Origin: Gephyromycinifex aptenodytis
GTDB taxonomy: Bacteria; Actinomycetota; Actinomycetes; Actinomycetales; Dermatophilaceae
DNA length: 64,000 nt
Direction of reading: 5' to 3'
Assembly: GCF_012277275.1 (NCBI RefSeq)
Contig: NZ_CP051155.1
Coordinates: forward strand, 1,674,001-1,738,000
Notes under the pieces: generated by a model
What the model saw: the letters and a program-made list of their open reading frames with translations, nothing else
Told to the model about the DNA's origin: nothing
The model's database searches: none
In this document: positions 23,613 to 31,970 of the stretch, piece by piece
How positions within the stretch are numbered: position 1 is the first letter of the stretch
Layout of the letters: every line of letters starts with the position of its first letter
Program-made: the position numbers and the translations under genes

Positions 23613-25028
23613 TCAGCCGCTGGTGAAGGGCAGCGGTTCCCGCGTGAACGGGTAGGTCGCCCAGTGCATCCGTTGAACCACCCCGGCGGAATCGCGGTGT
23701 AGTTGCAGCAGTTCGCCGCGCTCGCGACCACTCACGGTGCGATACACGTCGTCGCCTACCCGGGTGAAGGTGGAGGGCGGGGCGTCGGGGTCGTCCGCTT
23801 CGAGGCGCGCCTGCAGTTCGCCGTGCCGCACCGAGAAGATGTGCTCCTGACCTTCGCTGAACCAGCGCCCGATGACGGTGGCGAACTCTTCGGGGACGCT
23901 GCGCCCGGGTTCCCACACGGCGGGCAGTTCCGGTTCGTGCTCGCGCAGGGTCGCGCCGAGCTCGACGGCGATCGCGCCGGGTGAGGGAGCGTTGCTGGCG
24001 TTCATGAACACCGAACCGGTGGTTGCACTGCTGCGGTGGGTGAAGACGCCGGTGATCGAGCCGGGCATCCCGCCGGTGTGACCGACCCAGAGTTCGTCGT
24101 TCTGGCGCAGCACCATGAACCCGAGCCCATGGGCCGCACGGAACCGCCGGGGGTCGGCGAAGGCGGTGGGGGTACACATTTCTTCCATCGTGTCCGGCGA
24201 GAGGACCTGCGCGACGGGGTCGGCGATGAACCCGCCCCAGCGGGTCATGTCGCGCGCGGTGCTGACCATGCCGCCGACCGCGTCGTAGGCGCCGGAACCG
24301 ATGACGGGCTCCGGTAGCGGCACGTCGCTGCACGGCGGCACGAAGTACGTCCCGGCCAGAGCGCGGGGGGCTCCGGCCGGGGGCGGCCCGAGGTAGGTGG
24401 AGCGCATCTCCAGCGGGTCCAGGATGCGGCGCTGCACGCTGTGGAACCAATTGCCACCGTCGAGGCGGGCGATGAGTTCGCCCAGGACGGCATAGCAGAG
24501 GTTGCTGTAGTGCCAGTGCGTGTACGGGGTGTGGATCTGTTCGGCCTTGCCCAGCCCGGCCATGAACGTCGCTTCGTCGGGGAAGTGCATGTCATCCCAG
24601 ACCCCGGTGGCGTCTTCGCGTTGCATCCCGCTGAGGTGGGTGAGCATCGAGCGGATCGTCAGAGCGCCGTGTGCGGTTCCCGGCAGGTGCTCCTCGATAC
24701 GGTCATCGAGCTTCAGACGTCCTTCGTCGCGTAGCGCCATCACCACGACGGCCACGAAGGTCTTGGTGTTGCTGGCGATGATGAACGGGGTGTCACAGTC
24801 CAGCGGGATGTCCGGGTTGTCGATGTCGACGACGCCGACCCCACGCGACCAAAGCATCTGCCCGCCCCGACCGACCGCCGCCACCAAGCCAGGCACCCGG
24901 CCCTTACGCTGCGCGCGCCTGGCTACCAGCTCCAGCCGATGCGCCGTCGCAGCCAGCACTCCGCCCTGAGCACAGCTCGGGCAGGTCATGATTTCGCTGG
25001 TGGGGCCGCCAGCACTGATATCAGTCAC
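23613..25028 (-). CDS. Serine hydrolase, beta-lactamase/class C family
   Basis: The 471-residue protein has the penicillin-binding fold motifs of class C-like esterases and peptidases: S-x-x-K in 'IASNTKTFVAVVV', Y-x-N in 'HWHYSNLCYAVLGEL', and HTGG in 'WVGHTGGMPGS', replacing the KTG triad. A C-terminal beta domain of about 120 residues follows, as in D-aminopeptidase-like family members. No signal peptide is clear, so a cytoplasmic place is likely. The GTG at 25028 is chosen over an ATG at 24989; neither has a strong ribosome site. 'TCPSCAQGG' near the N-terminus is a curious two-cysteine motif outside the fold. Confidence 0.85.
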   Translation of the reverse strand: MTDISAGGPTSEIMTCPSCAQGGVLAATAHRLELVARRAQRKGRVPGLVAAVGRGGQMLWSRGVGVVDIDNPDIPLDCDTPFIIASNTKTFVAVVVMALRDEGRLKLDDRIEEHLPGTAHGALTIRSMLTHLSGMQREDATGVWDDMHFPDEATFMAGLGKAEQIHTPYTHWHYSNLCYAVLGELIARLDGGNWFHSVQRRILDPLEMRSTYLGPPPAGAPRALAGTYFVPPCSDVPLPEPVIGSGAYDAVGGMVSTARDMTRWGGFIADPVAQVLSPDTMEEMCTPTAFADPRRFRAAHGLGFMVLRQNDELWVGHTGGMPGSITGVFTHRSSATTGSVFMNASNAPSPGAIAVELGATLREHEPELPAVWEPGRSVPEEFATVIGRWFSEGQEHIFSVRHGELQARLEADDPDAPPSTFTRVGDDVYRTVSGRERGELLQLHRDSAGVVQRMHWATYPFTREPLPFTSG

Positions 25029-25125
25029 GCCTGCCACGGTAGTGCGACAAGCGCGTTGTTCTGCCAACACCGGCATTCGTCGGCGGGCCGCGCCGGGGTC
25101 ACCCCGTGTCGGATCTGACATGCGA

Positions 25126-25156
25126 ACACCCCGGCGGAGAGACTCCGACGGGGTGT
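25126..25156 (-). terminator. Hairpin downstream of tRNA-Ser(CGA)
   Basis: ACACCCCG at 25126-25133 pairs with CGGGGTGT at 25149-25156, with a further GGAG/CTCC pair inside. It lies 37 bases beyond the 3' end of the minus-strand tRNA and probably ends its transcript. There is no clear T-run. Confidence 0.55.
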
Positions 25157-25192
25157 AACGCACCTCTTGGTGCCCGTAGGCACCTGCTGCGG

Positions 25193-25279
25193 CGGTGGCG
25201 GTGGGATTCGAACCCACGGTGGAGTTGCCCCCACACACGCTTTCGAGGCGTGCTCCTTTGGCCGCTCGGACACGCCACC
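25193..25279 (-). tRNA. tRNA-Ser (anticodon CGA)
   Basis: The minus strand folds into a class II tRNA with a seven-base-pair acceptor (GGTGGCG/CGCCACC), discriminator G as expected for serine, a seven-base loop CTCGAAA giving anticodon CGA, a long variable arm and a TTCGAAT T-loop. No CCA is encoded. Confidence 0.95.
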
Positions 25280-25423
25280 GTGCTCGACTTTACTAGAGCC
25301 CCAGGGGAGGCACGAAATCCGCCTTCCTATCAGGGCCGATGGCAGGCGCGCTGGCCGTCGAGCACAGCGCGCGACCAGGGGTCCTCATCTCGTGGCCAGC
25401 CGCAGCCGCAGGCCGTCGCGCCC

Positions 25424-25903
25424 TCAGCGCCGGGTGGCGAAGAAGTCCAGCAGCAGCGCCGAACACCGCTGTTCATCGACCCCACCGACGACCTCGACGC
25501 GATGCAGCGCCAGGGGATCCCGGGCAAGGTCCCATACCGAGCCGCACGCCCCGGCCTTGACGTCCCAGGCCCCGAACACCACCCGCTCGATCCGGGACTG
25601 CACTAAAGCGCCGGCGCACATCGCGCACGGCTCCAACGTGACGAACAGGGTGCAGCCGGCCAGCCGCCATCGACCCAACGAGGTGGCCGCGTGCCGCATC
25701 GCGACGATCTCGGCGTGCCCGGCCGGGTCAGCCTCGGCCTCCCGCACATTCCAGCCCTCGCCGATCAGAGCGCCGTCGGGCGCGACGACGCAGGCACCCA
25801 CCGGCACGTCGCCGAATTGCGCACAGTGAGCGGCCAGTTCCACCGCATGGCTCATCCAGGCGGCGTCGGAACCGGCAGGGTTGCAAGCGGGGGCCTCGCG
25901 CAC
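25424..25903 (-). CDS. tadA: tRNA-specific adenosine deaminase
   Basis: TadA converts the wobble adenosine of tRNA-Arg(ACG) to inosine; that tRNA lies in this window at 32641-32713. The 159-residue product has the zinc-site motifs 'DPAGHAEIVAMRHAA' (H-A-E) and 'TLEPCAMCAGALVQSRI' (P-C-x-x-C), and the family stretch 'FGDVPVGACVVAPDG'. The GTG at 25903 keeps the residues aligned before 'WMSHAVELA'; an internal ATG at 25855 would give a shorter but workable protein. It is divergent from upp with only 16 bases between start codons. Confidence 0.93.
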   Translation of the reverse strand: MREAPACNPAGSDAAWMSHAVELAAHCAQFGDVPVGACVVAPDGALIGEGWNVREAEADPAGHAEIVAMRHAATSLGRWRLAGCTLFVTLEPCAMCAGALVQSRIERVVFGAWDVKAGACGSVWDLARDPLALHRVEVVGGVDEQRCSALLLDFFATRR

Positions 25904-25907
25904 AGGC

Positions 25908-25913
25908 TAAGTT
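25908..25913 (+). promoter_or_regulatory. -10 element for leaderless upp transcript
   Basis: TAAGTT lies six bases before the upp ATG. With that spacing transcription would begin at or next to the start codon, giving a leaderless mRNA, which is common in actinobacteria. No good -35 was seen and no ribosome site precedes upp, which agrees with this reading. Confidence 0.4.
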
Positions 25914-25919
25914 TCCCCC

Positions 25920-26561
25920 ATGCGCGTCCACGTGGCCGACCACCCACTCATCAACCACAAGCTCACCTATCTGCGCGATGTCCGCACGGACTCGCCGACC
26001 TTCCGGCGTCTGGCCGAGGAGCTCGTGACACTGCTCGCCTACGAGGCGACGCGCGAGGTGCGGGTGGAGCCGATAGAGATCCAAACCCCGGTGGCGCCGA
26101 CCACCGGCATCAAGCTGGCCAACCCCAAGCCGGTCATCATCCCGATCCTGCGCGCCGGGCTGGGGATGCTGGAAGGAATGGTGCGTCTGCTGCCGAGCGC
26201 CCAGGTGGGTTTCCTGGGGATGGTTCGTGACGAAGACACCCTCGAAGTGCACGCCTACGCGAACAGGCTCCCCGAGACCCTTTCCGGGCGGCAGGTGTAC
26301 GTCATCGACCCGATGCTCGCGACCGGTCACACCCTGGTGATGGCCTTCGAGTTCCTGCGCGATCTCGGCGCCGACGACATCACCGCCGTCTGCCTGATCG
26401 CGGCCCCCGAAGGTATCGAGACTGTCCGGGAGACCGCCGACCAGCTCGGGATTCCGGTCACTTTGGTCGTCGGGGCTATCGACGAACGCCTAGACGAGAA
26501 CGGCTACATCGTGCCGGGGCTGGGTGACGCCGGTGACCGCCTCTACGGCGTCGTCCACTAG
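25920..26561 (+). CDS. upp: Uracil phosphoribosyltransferase
   Basis: Upp salvages uracil with PRPP to give UMP. The 213-residue product shows '[20 protein letters not shown]' at the N-terminus, '[18 protein letters not shown]', and the PRPP loop '[20 protein letters not shown]', which identify the family; the C-terminal '[20 protein letters not shown]' is the uracil-binding segment. Length is that of the bacterial enzyme. The start is fixed by the conserved N-terminus. It lies in a divergent pair with tadA. Confidence 0.97.
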   Translation: MRVHVADHPLINHKLTYLRDVRTDSPTFRRLAEELVTLLAYEATREVRVEPIEIQTPVAPTTGIKLANPKPVIIPILRAGLGMLEGMVRLLPSAQVGFLGMVRDEDTLEVHAYANRLPETLSGRQVYVIDPMLATGHTLVMAFEFLRDLGADDITAVCLIAAPEGIETVRETADQLGIPVTLVVGAIDERLDENGYIVPGLGDAGDRLYGVVH

Positions 26562-26697
26562 GCCCCGGCGAGCGTCCAACCAGCCTGGATCACGAACGGC
26601 GCGCGTCCCGGTGCGGCGTGGCCCGCTCATGCTTACCCCGGTGGTGTGGTTCGATGGGCCCGAGCCAAGACTGTTCGGCGCCTGCGCGATCCGTAAC

Positions 26698-26703
26698 TAT
26701 AGT
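26698..26703 (+). promoter_or_regulatory. Probable -10 element of the small membrane protein/PH gene pair
   Basis: TATAGT, one base from the TATAAT consensus, stands out in GC-rich sequence 30 bases before the ATG at 26734. The -35 region is not convincing. Confidence 0.4.
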
Positions 26704-26733
26704 TGACCGTCACCAACGCCCACGAGGAGTCCG

Positions 26734-26907
26734 ATGCCACCAACGGTGAAGAAGATCTTCACGTGGATCTTCTGGATCTTCGTGCTCTATGCGATCCTCA
26801 CCTCACCCAACCGCGCCGCCGACCTCGTGGTCACGGTGTGGGAGATCCTCGTAACCGGGTTCAACTCCATCGGGCAATTCTTCGATCGCCTGCTCGGTTA
26901 CGCCTGA
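26734..26907 (+). CDS. Small membrane protein, 57 residues
   Basis: An ATG behind GAGGAG opens a 57-residue frame. The product has an N-terminal hydrophobic helix rich in aromatic residues ('IFTWIFWIFVLYAIL', residues 8-22), then 'SPNRAADLVVTVWEIL' and a second amphipathic/hydrophobic helix to 'IGQFFDRLLGYA'. It lies 16 bases upstream of the PH-domain membrane protein in the same direction, so the two are probably co-expressed and may interact in the membrane. I do not know a named family. Codon use is like its neighbours, which supports coding. Confidence 0.75.
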   Translation: MPPTVKKIFTWIFWIFVLYAILTSPNRAADLVVTVWEILVTGFNSIGQFFDRLLGYA

Positions 26908-26923
26908 GCTTGGGAGGGCGCGC

Positions 26924-27793
26924 ATGAAGCCCGAGCAACACCCCGACGCCGAGCGGCTTCGCAAGTACCTGCTGCGCGATGAGCGGATCATCGTGGCGAC
27001 CCACCGGCACTGGGTCTCGGTCATCGAACCGTTCCTGACCGCCACGATCGCCCTGATCGCTATCGCCGCCATCTTTTTCGGCACGGGCGCAGGCGGCGGG
27101 CTCATCGAGCTGCTGCTGATCGCATGGCTGATCCTGTTCGGGCGAGCCGGTGCCCGCCTGTGGGAGTGGAACCTGGAGTGGTTCGTGGCTACCGACAGCC
27201 GCATCCTGCTCATCTACGGCTTCATCATCCGCAAGGTCGACATGCTGCCCATGAGCAAGGTCACCGACATGACCTTCCACCGTTCCATCCTCGGACGGCT
27301 CTGCGGCTACGGCACCTTCATCCTGGAGAGCGCCGGCCAAGACCAGGCGCTGTCGGACCTGCACTTCATCCCCGACCCCAACGAGACCTACCTGCAGATC
27401 GTCGGCACCATCTTCCACAGCAACGACGACAAGGCGGACGCCGAGCAGGAGTCCCCCGAGGCCGAAGAACCTCCCGCCGAACAGCCCACCGGTCGGCGCC
27501 TGTACGGCAGCAAGGATGCAAACGACCCCTGGGAAGAGGACTGGCAGGAGTCCTGGGACGACCCGACCTCCCGACCGAGCCTGCGCGGGGAGGTGGCCCG
27601 TCTAGACGGCGCAGAACGCGGACACGGCAGACGAAAGAATGCCCGCAAGGCCAGCGGCCCGGTGCTGGATCGACAGGCCGGTCACCCGGACCTGGCCGAG
27701 ACGCTCTACAGTTCCCGCGAATCCGCCCAAGCGGACCCGTACACCACGAGCAGCCCGCACGAGAATCACCGCCGCCGCTGGTGGCAGCGTTGA
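26924..27793 (+). CDS. PH-domain-containing membrane protein
   Basis: The 289-residue protein has two transmembrane helices (about residues 33-50 and 58-74) followed by a bacterial PH domain: 'WFVATDSRILLIYGFIIRKV', 'MLPMSKVTDMTFHRSILGRL' and 'GTFILESAGQDQALSDLHFI'. After residue 165 it turns into a long charged, Glu/Asp/Arg-rich disordered tail ending in RRRWWQR. Bacterial PH proteins of this kind are membrane proteins of unknown job. GGGAGG precedes the ATG. It ends two bases from the converging VOC gene, leaving no room for a separate terminator. Confidence 0.88.
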   Translation: MKPEQHPDAERLRKYLLRDERIIVATHRHWVSVIEPFLTATIALIAIAAIFFGTGAGGGLIELLLIAWLILFGRAGARLWEWNLEWFVATDSRILLIYGFIIRKVDMLPMSKVTDMTFHRSILGRLCGYGTFILESAGQDQALSDLHFIPDPNETYLQIVGTIFHSNDDKADAEQESPEAEEPPAEQPTGRRLYGSKDANDPWEEDWQESWDDPTSRPSLRGEVARLDGAERGHGRRKNARKASGPVLDRQAGHPDLAETLYSSRESAQADPYTTSSPHENHRRRWWQR

Positions 27794-27795
27794 GC

Positions 27796-28416
27796 TCAGC
27801 GGTGCGGGGGCGTCGCGGGGCTGGGCTGGGCGGGATGCTGAACGGCGGAGGCCGCCGTGCTGCCGCCAGGCTCCATCGTCGGGGCCACTCCCGGCTCTGA
27901 CGGTTCCCCGGCAGCCTCTGCGTCAGGGGCGGCGGGTTCTTCGAGGGTGATCAGGTCGGGGTCCTCACCGCGGTCGAGTGCTTCGCGTCGCAAACGTCGC
28001 AGCTTCGCGTCGGCCTCCTGCATCCGGCGCTCATCGTCGCTGACGAACTGGCGCGGCGAAAGGAACTGGTAGAAGCCCAGGGCGTTGCCCCAGTTGTCGG
28101 AGAAGTTGGAGAAGACGACCACCTGCGGCACGGTGACGGACTCACCCATCGGCACGCGCGCCTCCACCATGCGAGCCAATGCCTGCTGAATATCCTCGAC
28201 TTCGAACCGGATACGGGCGTTGTTGGCCCCGGGGCGTTCGTGACCGGTGGAGATCTGCAGCCAGGTACCGTCGCAGATCTGCCATTCCAGGAAGTCATCC
28301 ATCGGGGTGGTGTCAGGGCCACGGCCGAATACACGGGTGTAAAAGTCCAAGACCTCGGTGAAGTCCCCTGCATTGATGGCAATCGTCATCCCGTGCAAGG
28401 TGTGCAGGTCAGCCAT
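27796..28416 (-). CDS. VOC-superfamily (glyoxalase/dioxygenase-like) protein
   Basis: The 206-residue protein carries one vicinal oxygen chelate module over residues 10-115: 'MTIAINAGDFTEVLDFYTRVFG', 'EWQICDGTWLQISTGHERPG', 'IRFEVEDIQQALARM' and 'NFSDNWGNALGFYQF'. Such proteins act as lyases, dioxygenases or antibiotic-binding proteins, usually as dimers. The remaining 90 residues are an acidic, Ala/Pro-rich tail without recognisable domain. I chose the ATG at 28416 because the VOC module begins straight after it; sequence upstream in frame is not convincing as protein. Substrate unknown. Confidence 0.8.
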   Translation of the reverse strand: MADLHTLHGMTIAINAGDFTEVLDFYTRVFGRGPDTTPMDDFLEWQICDGTWLQISTGHERPGANNARIRFEVEDIQQALARMVEARVPMGESVTVPQVVVFSNFSDNWGNALGFYQFLSPRQFVSDDERRMQEADAKLRRLRREALDRGEDPDLITLEEPAAPDAEAAGEPSEPGVAPTMEPGGSTAASAVQHPAQPSPATPPHR

Positions 28417-28631
28417 AGATCGAGAGTACGTCACTGCACGCCCCCCCTCAGCCTCGCCTCGGCGACAAGCCGGCGTGCCCGGGCGAGCTGTCGCAGGGAG
28501 CGCTAGGCACTCCGACAACTGGGCGAACGTCCTTATTGATATGCGTGATTCGGACAGATACCGCTGGCCGGAACGATACGAGCGGCCGATAAGAGGTGGG
28601 GACCTCTGGCTAAGAGTGAAGGAAGGAAGAC

Positions 28632-29447
28632 ATGAGCACCGACGTACTCGATGAGGCGCTGGTGGGTGCAGCGGCGGCCGTCGACGTTCACAATCGCATC
28701 TGGATTCTCGGGGTGGGCCGGCTCGTCGAGGCCTACGACGCACCGGAGTTCAGCGAGGACGACCTGCGTCAGATCCTCTCGGTGGCAGCAGACAGTGTCG
28801 TCTTTCCTTCCGGCCCGGTCAGGTACCTCCCGCAGGGCTATCAGCAGCAGGTGCAGCCCGAGTACCGCCTGATCACCTACTCATCGCCGCAGGCACCCCA
28901 CCTTCAGATGACTCTCGGGCTCGGCGCTTCGGGGTTCGCCGCGGTGGCGCTGACTCGCTCCGGCGTCCTGCCCACCCACGAGCACGACCCCTGTGCCGTG
29001 TTGCTGACCGACCTGGAGTCGATCCTGGCCGACACGTTCACGTTGAGCGTCACCACAGCCGCCTACACCGGGTACTTCGGTCCGATCGAGATGGCTTTCG
29101 CCGTCTCCGGGGACGGCCCTGGCAGCACCCCGAACGTGTACACCGTCGACGGAGAAAGCGGTGAACTCATCTGCGCCGCTCGCTTCGACAATCCGTTGCC
29201 GCCGCTTTACCACGGCTCGGAACTGACGGCCGACTCCACCATCGAGTCCCTGTACACCGAGTTGCTGGACGTCGCAGCGCAGGCGGCCCAGCTCATCGGC
29301 GTTGACGAGCCGCAGCTGCTGACCCCGGCCGCCTATCGGGCCGACTTCGATGCCAAATTCGTGCGTCCGGTCAGCCCTGACTCCCTGGTGGCGAACTACC
29401 TGCGCACCTCCGCCCAGCACCGGCCCGAACAGGCGCCCACGGATTGA
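28632..29447 (+). CDS. Unrecognised 271-residue cytoplasmic protein
   Basis: An ATG behind GGAAGGAAG opens a 271-residue frame with no signal peptide or transmembrane segment. The N-terminus 'DEALVGAAAAVDVHNRIWIL' and middle 'YFGPIEMAFAVSGDGPGS' show mixed alpha/beta character; the pI appears acidic. No catalytic motif or known domain is recognised. It lies on the same strand as the next two genes but with gaps of 97 and 142 bases, so operon membership is possible but not certain. A role cannot be assigned. Confidence 0.8.
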   Translation: MSTDVLDEALVGAAAAVDVHNRIWILGVGRLVEAYDAPEFSEDDLRQILSVAADSVVFPSGPVRYLPQGYQQQVQPEYRLITYSSPQAPHLQMTLGLGASGFAAVALTRSGVLPTHEHDPCAVLLTDLESILADTFTLSVTTAAYTGYFGPIEMAFAVSGDGPGSTPNVYTVDGESGELICAARFDNPLPPLYHGSELTADSTIESLYTELLDVAAQAAQLIGVDEPQLLTPAAYRADFDAKFVRPVSPDSLVANYLRTSAQHRPEQAPTD

Positions 29448-29544
29448 TCCGGGGCTGAGGAACGGGTCAGACTCCGCCCTCGGCGGACGATGAGGTGTGC
29501 ACGCGGCCCTGCCATGGTCGCCACCAGCCAGGGACGGAGGACCG

Positions 29545-30228
29545 GTGACGGGTCACGTAGACGACGCTCTCGTGGTCTGCCTGATCGCTGCCTGCCTGGT
29601 GGTTCTTGCCCACGGCGTCGACGCCATCGGCGCGCGCCGCCGGGAAGACGGATGGTGGCATTCCTTGGCGCTGGCCTTGTGCGGCCTGGCGCTCTGCCTG
29701 CTGGTAGGTCGACTCGCCTTCATCCAGTCCGTGGGTGATGTCATCGAATTGCTTGCGACCGCAGCCGCCGTCACGGTCAGCGCGCTGCCCCTGGTCGGGG
29801 TGCGCGGCGCCGGCGGAGAGCGACAGCGCCCGGCCAACCCCTGGGATCGCGCCTACCGGATCACCCCGGCTCGGGTGGCGCAGCTACTCTCACCTGCCGC
29901 GCCACCCCGGGCCTCCCGCAACAGCGACAGCAACGTGGACACCAACGCCAGCGCTCACGCCGTCGACAGCGTGCGGCGCACGCTCAGCGGCGTCATCCTG
30001 GACCCGCCGGGTACCGCGACGCACCCGAGGCGTGCCTCAGCATCCGCAGCGACACCGCCTCCGTCTTCGTCTTCCTCGGATGAGACGAGCCGGCCGCGGG
30101 TCGCCAACGGGCCGACCCAAGAAGCAGCCGAGGCCCTGCACGAGGTCGAGGACGTGCTCAACGGCGTCACCTCGCTGCTCGGGCTGCGGGCCGAGCGCCG
30201 CCCCCGCGCTGATCCCCGAGCGGAATGA
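29545..30228 (+). CDS. Unrecognised membrane protein with three N-terminal helices
   Basis: A GTG behind GGAGG opens a 227-residue frame. It has hydrophobic segments at about residues 9-25 ('VVCLIAACLVVLAHGVDAI'), 37-54 ('SLALALCGLALCLLVGRLAF') and 60-80 ('VIELLATAAAVTVSALPLVG'), followed by about 140 residues of Ser/Pro/Ala-rich, probably disordered cytoplasmic tail with a short helix 'QEAAEALHEVEDVLNGVTSLL' near the end. No family recognised. The tail's helix might be a docking site, which is conjecture. Confidence 0.7.
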   Translation: MTGHVDDALVVCLIAACLVVLAHGVDAIGARRREDGWWHSLALALCGLALCLLVGRLAFIQSVGDVIELLATAAAVTVSALPLVGVRGAGGERQRPANPWDRAYRITPARVAQLLSPAAPPRASRNSDSNVDTNASAHAVDSVRRTLSGVILDPPGTATHPRRASASAATPPPSSSSSDETSRPRVANGPTQEAAEALHEVEDVLNGVTSLLGLRAERRPRADPRAE

Positions 30229-30370
30229 CGCACGCCCGGTTCGGGTAGACAGGGGGGAGACAAGCAATCCCCGCCCAGCAGATGCTGCGCCCCGCTTCCC
30301 CAGGGACATGCGTTTTCGGGCGACCCGGGTCCAGCGCGATCCGGCCCGACACAGACAGGTGGTAGCCCCC

Positions 30371-31105
30371 ATGAGTGACATCTCTGCCGGTAAGCGCCGA
30401 GCACCCCAGGAACTGGTGCTGGTTCGGCACGGCGAGAGCGCCGGGAACGTCGCCGACCGTGTGGCCCGTGAGAAGGGACTCGGCCACCTCGAGATCGACA
30501 CCCGCGACGCCGACACTCCCCTGTCGCCTGACGGGCGTCATCAGGCCGAGGGTGTGGGTAAGTTCCTCGCCAGCCTGTCGCAGCAGGAGCGCCCCAGCAT
30601 CGTGCTGGCCTCCCCGTACCGGCGGGCGAGTGAGACCGCGCGGATCGCTCTGGCGAACTCGGATTTGGCCGATCGCATCGTCACCGATGAACGTCTGCGC
30701 GAACGAGACCTCGGCATCTTCGACGGTCTCACCGGTGCCGGGATCCGCGAGAAGTACCCCGAGGAGTCCCAGCGACGCGCCCACGAAGGCAAGTTCTACT
30801 ACCGCCCACCGGGTGGGGAGAGCTGGACCGACGTCGCGCTGCGGGTGCGCAGCGTCCTGGGTGACATCCGCTCCGAGTACGACGGTGAACGGGTCTGGAT
30901 CTTCAGCCACCAGGCGGTCATCATGAGCTTCCGCTACGTGCTGGAGGACCTGGAGGAGAAGACGCTGCTGGGGATCGACACCGACACCCCGATGGCCAAC
31001 TGCTCTCGTACCGTCTACCGCCGCACAGCGGACGGCTCACTGCAGTTGGCTGTCTACGCCGATACCACGGCCGGTGCTTTGGTCGACGCCCCCGCAAATC
31101 TGTGA
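30371..31105 (+). CDS. Histidine phosphatase family protein (phosphoglycerate-mutase-like)
   Basis: The 244-residue protein has the phosphohistidine motif RHGE in 'ELVLVRHGESAGNVADRVA', the substrate-site arginine in 'VLASPYRRASETARIA', the conserved 'RLRERDLGIFDGLT' and the second catalytic histidine in 'VWIFSHQAVIMSFRYVLE'. Members are phosphatases or mutases on sugar phosphates, nucleotides or other small molecules; this one has no tag for a precise substrate. The ATG at 30371 follows a Pro/Ala-poor leader. The broken nnrD gene starts 26 bases downstream on the same strand, so they were probably one unit. Confidence 0.9.
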   Translation: MSDISAGKRRAPQELVLVRHGESAGNVADRVAREKGLGHLEIDTRDADTPLSPDGRHQAEGVGKFLASLSQQERPSIVLASPYRRASETARIALANSDLADRIVTDERLRERDLGIFDGLTGAGIREKYPEESQRRAHEGKFYYRPPGGESWTDVALRVRSVLGDIRSEYDGERVWIFSHQAVIMSFRYVLEDLEEKTLLGIDTDTPMANCSRTVYRRTADGSLQLAVYADTTAGALVDAPANL

Positions 31106-31554
31106 GAAGGCCAAGGGCGACGAGGGTGCCGATGCCGACCGGTGAGAACTCCGCCGACATCGTGCTGACCCCGACGGTCCTGCAGGAGTGGGCGCTACCG
31201 AACCTGGACGACGGCATGGATGCGCGGGGCCGGGTGCTCATCGTCGGCGGCCACCCGCACACCCCCGGCGCGGTGCTGCTGGCCGCCGAGGCGGCGATGC
31301 GCGCCGGCAAGCTGCAACTGGTCGTCCCGCAGTCGTTGGCGGTGCCGATGGCCATGGCCATGGCCATGCCGGAGGCAGTACAACAAGACCGAGGACAGCC
31401 GGTGGGACCTGAAGAACAGCAGCTATGGGAGTAGCCTCGAAAACAGGATCAGCAAAACGGGGAGCAAGCATGACACCCTCCTCGTCCAAGGCGTCGAGAA
31501 CAACATCAAGCACGGTTGGTGCTGTGTCCCGCAAGAGGTAAAGAAGGGCGCCGG

Positions 31555-31850
31555 ATGACCTCAAAGCCCCTGATTGCTCTCCTAGCAGCTACAGCGTTCG
31601 TTGCTGGTTCAGGAGCCACATGGCTGACAACCTCTTCCTATCAGCGAATTTCGATAAGGAAGTAGGCTCGTCAGCCCGTCTTGGGGTTCAAAGGTGGGTG
31701 GCCGAACAAAAACTTGACCCCAGTCCACACTCGTCACCCCGGTCATCCAGTTTCCTTCATGCGCTACCTACTTGGTCAAGAGAAGCGAATCCCAGCAGGA
31801 TTTTGTCGTCTCAGTTCGTGACGCGAATGGAGTGGCAAGCTAGCACTGCC
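31555..31850 (+). pseudogene. Decayed secreted-protein fragment in the insert
   Basis: The frame at 31555-31665 encodes 36 residues beginning MTSKPLIALLAATAFVAGSG, a clear signal-peptide-like start with GAAGG upstream, and then stops. In another frame near 31738-31844 sits 'FPSCATYLVKRSESQQD' followed by 'FVVSVRDANGVAS', which looks like real beta-rich protein rather than noise. I read these as the start and a later piece of one exported protein broken by frameshifts. An overlapping frame at 31620-31925 (101 codons) looks like a shadow. The family is not recognised. Confidence 0.45.
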
Positions 31851-31933
31851 GCGAACGGGACCGGAGACGGTGACGACATAAGCTCAGAAGAATCCTGTAG
31901 GCATCAGGCGCTACCAAATAAGTAGCGCCCTCG

Positions 31934-31970
31934 AGTGAGGGGTGAAGAGAATTCCTCTTCACCCCTCACT
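31934..31970 (+). terminator. Strong 16-bp hairpin terminator of the insert
   Basis: AGTGAGGGGTGAAGAG at 31934-31949 is followed by a five-base AATTC-type loop and the exact complement at 31955-31970, then TCGCTGGTTT. It closes the lower-GC insert just before nnrD homology resumes. Confidence 0.8.

Noticed and set aside
31351-31368. GCCATG triplicated hexamer as a functional repeat
   Set aside because: It lies in the coding part of nnrD and encodes Ala-Met repeats that fit the normal protein; it may be prone to slippage but has no other sign of function.
31620-31925. A 101-codon frame inside the lower-GC insert
   Set aside because: It has no ribosome site, its composition looks random, and it overlaps a more protein-like sequence in another frame, so it is treated as a shadow.
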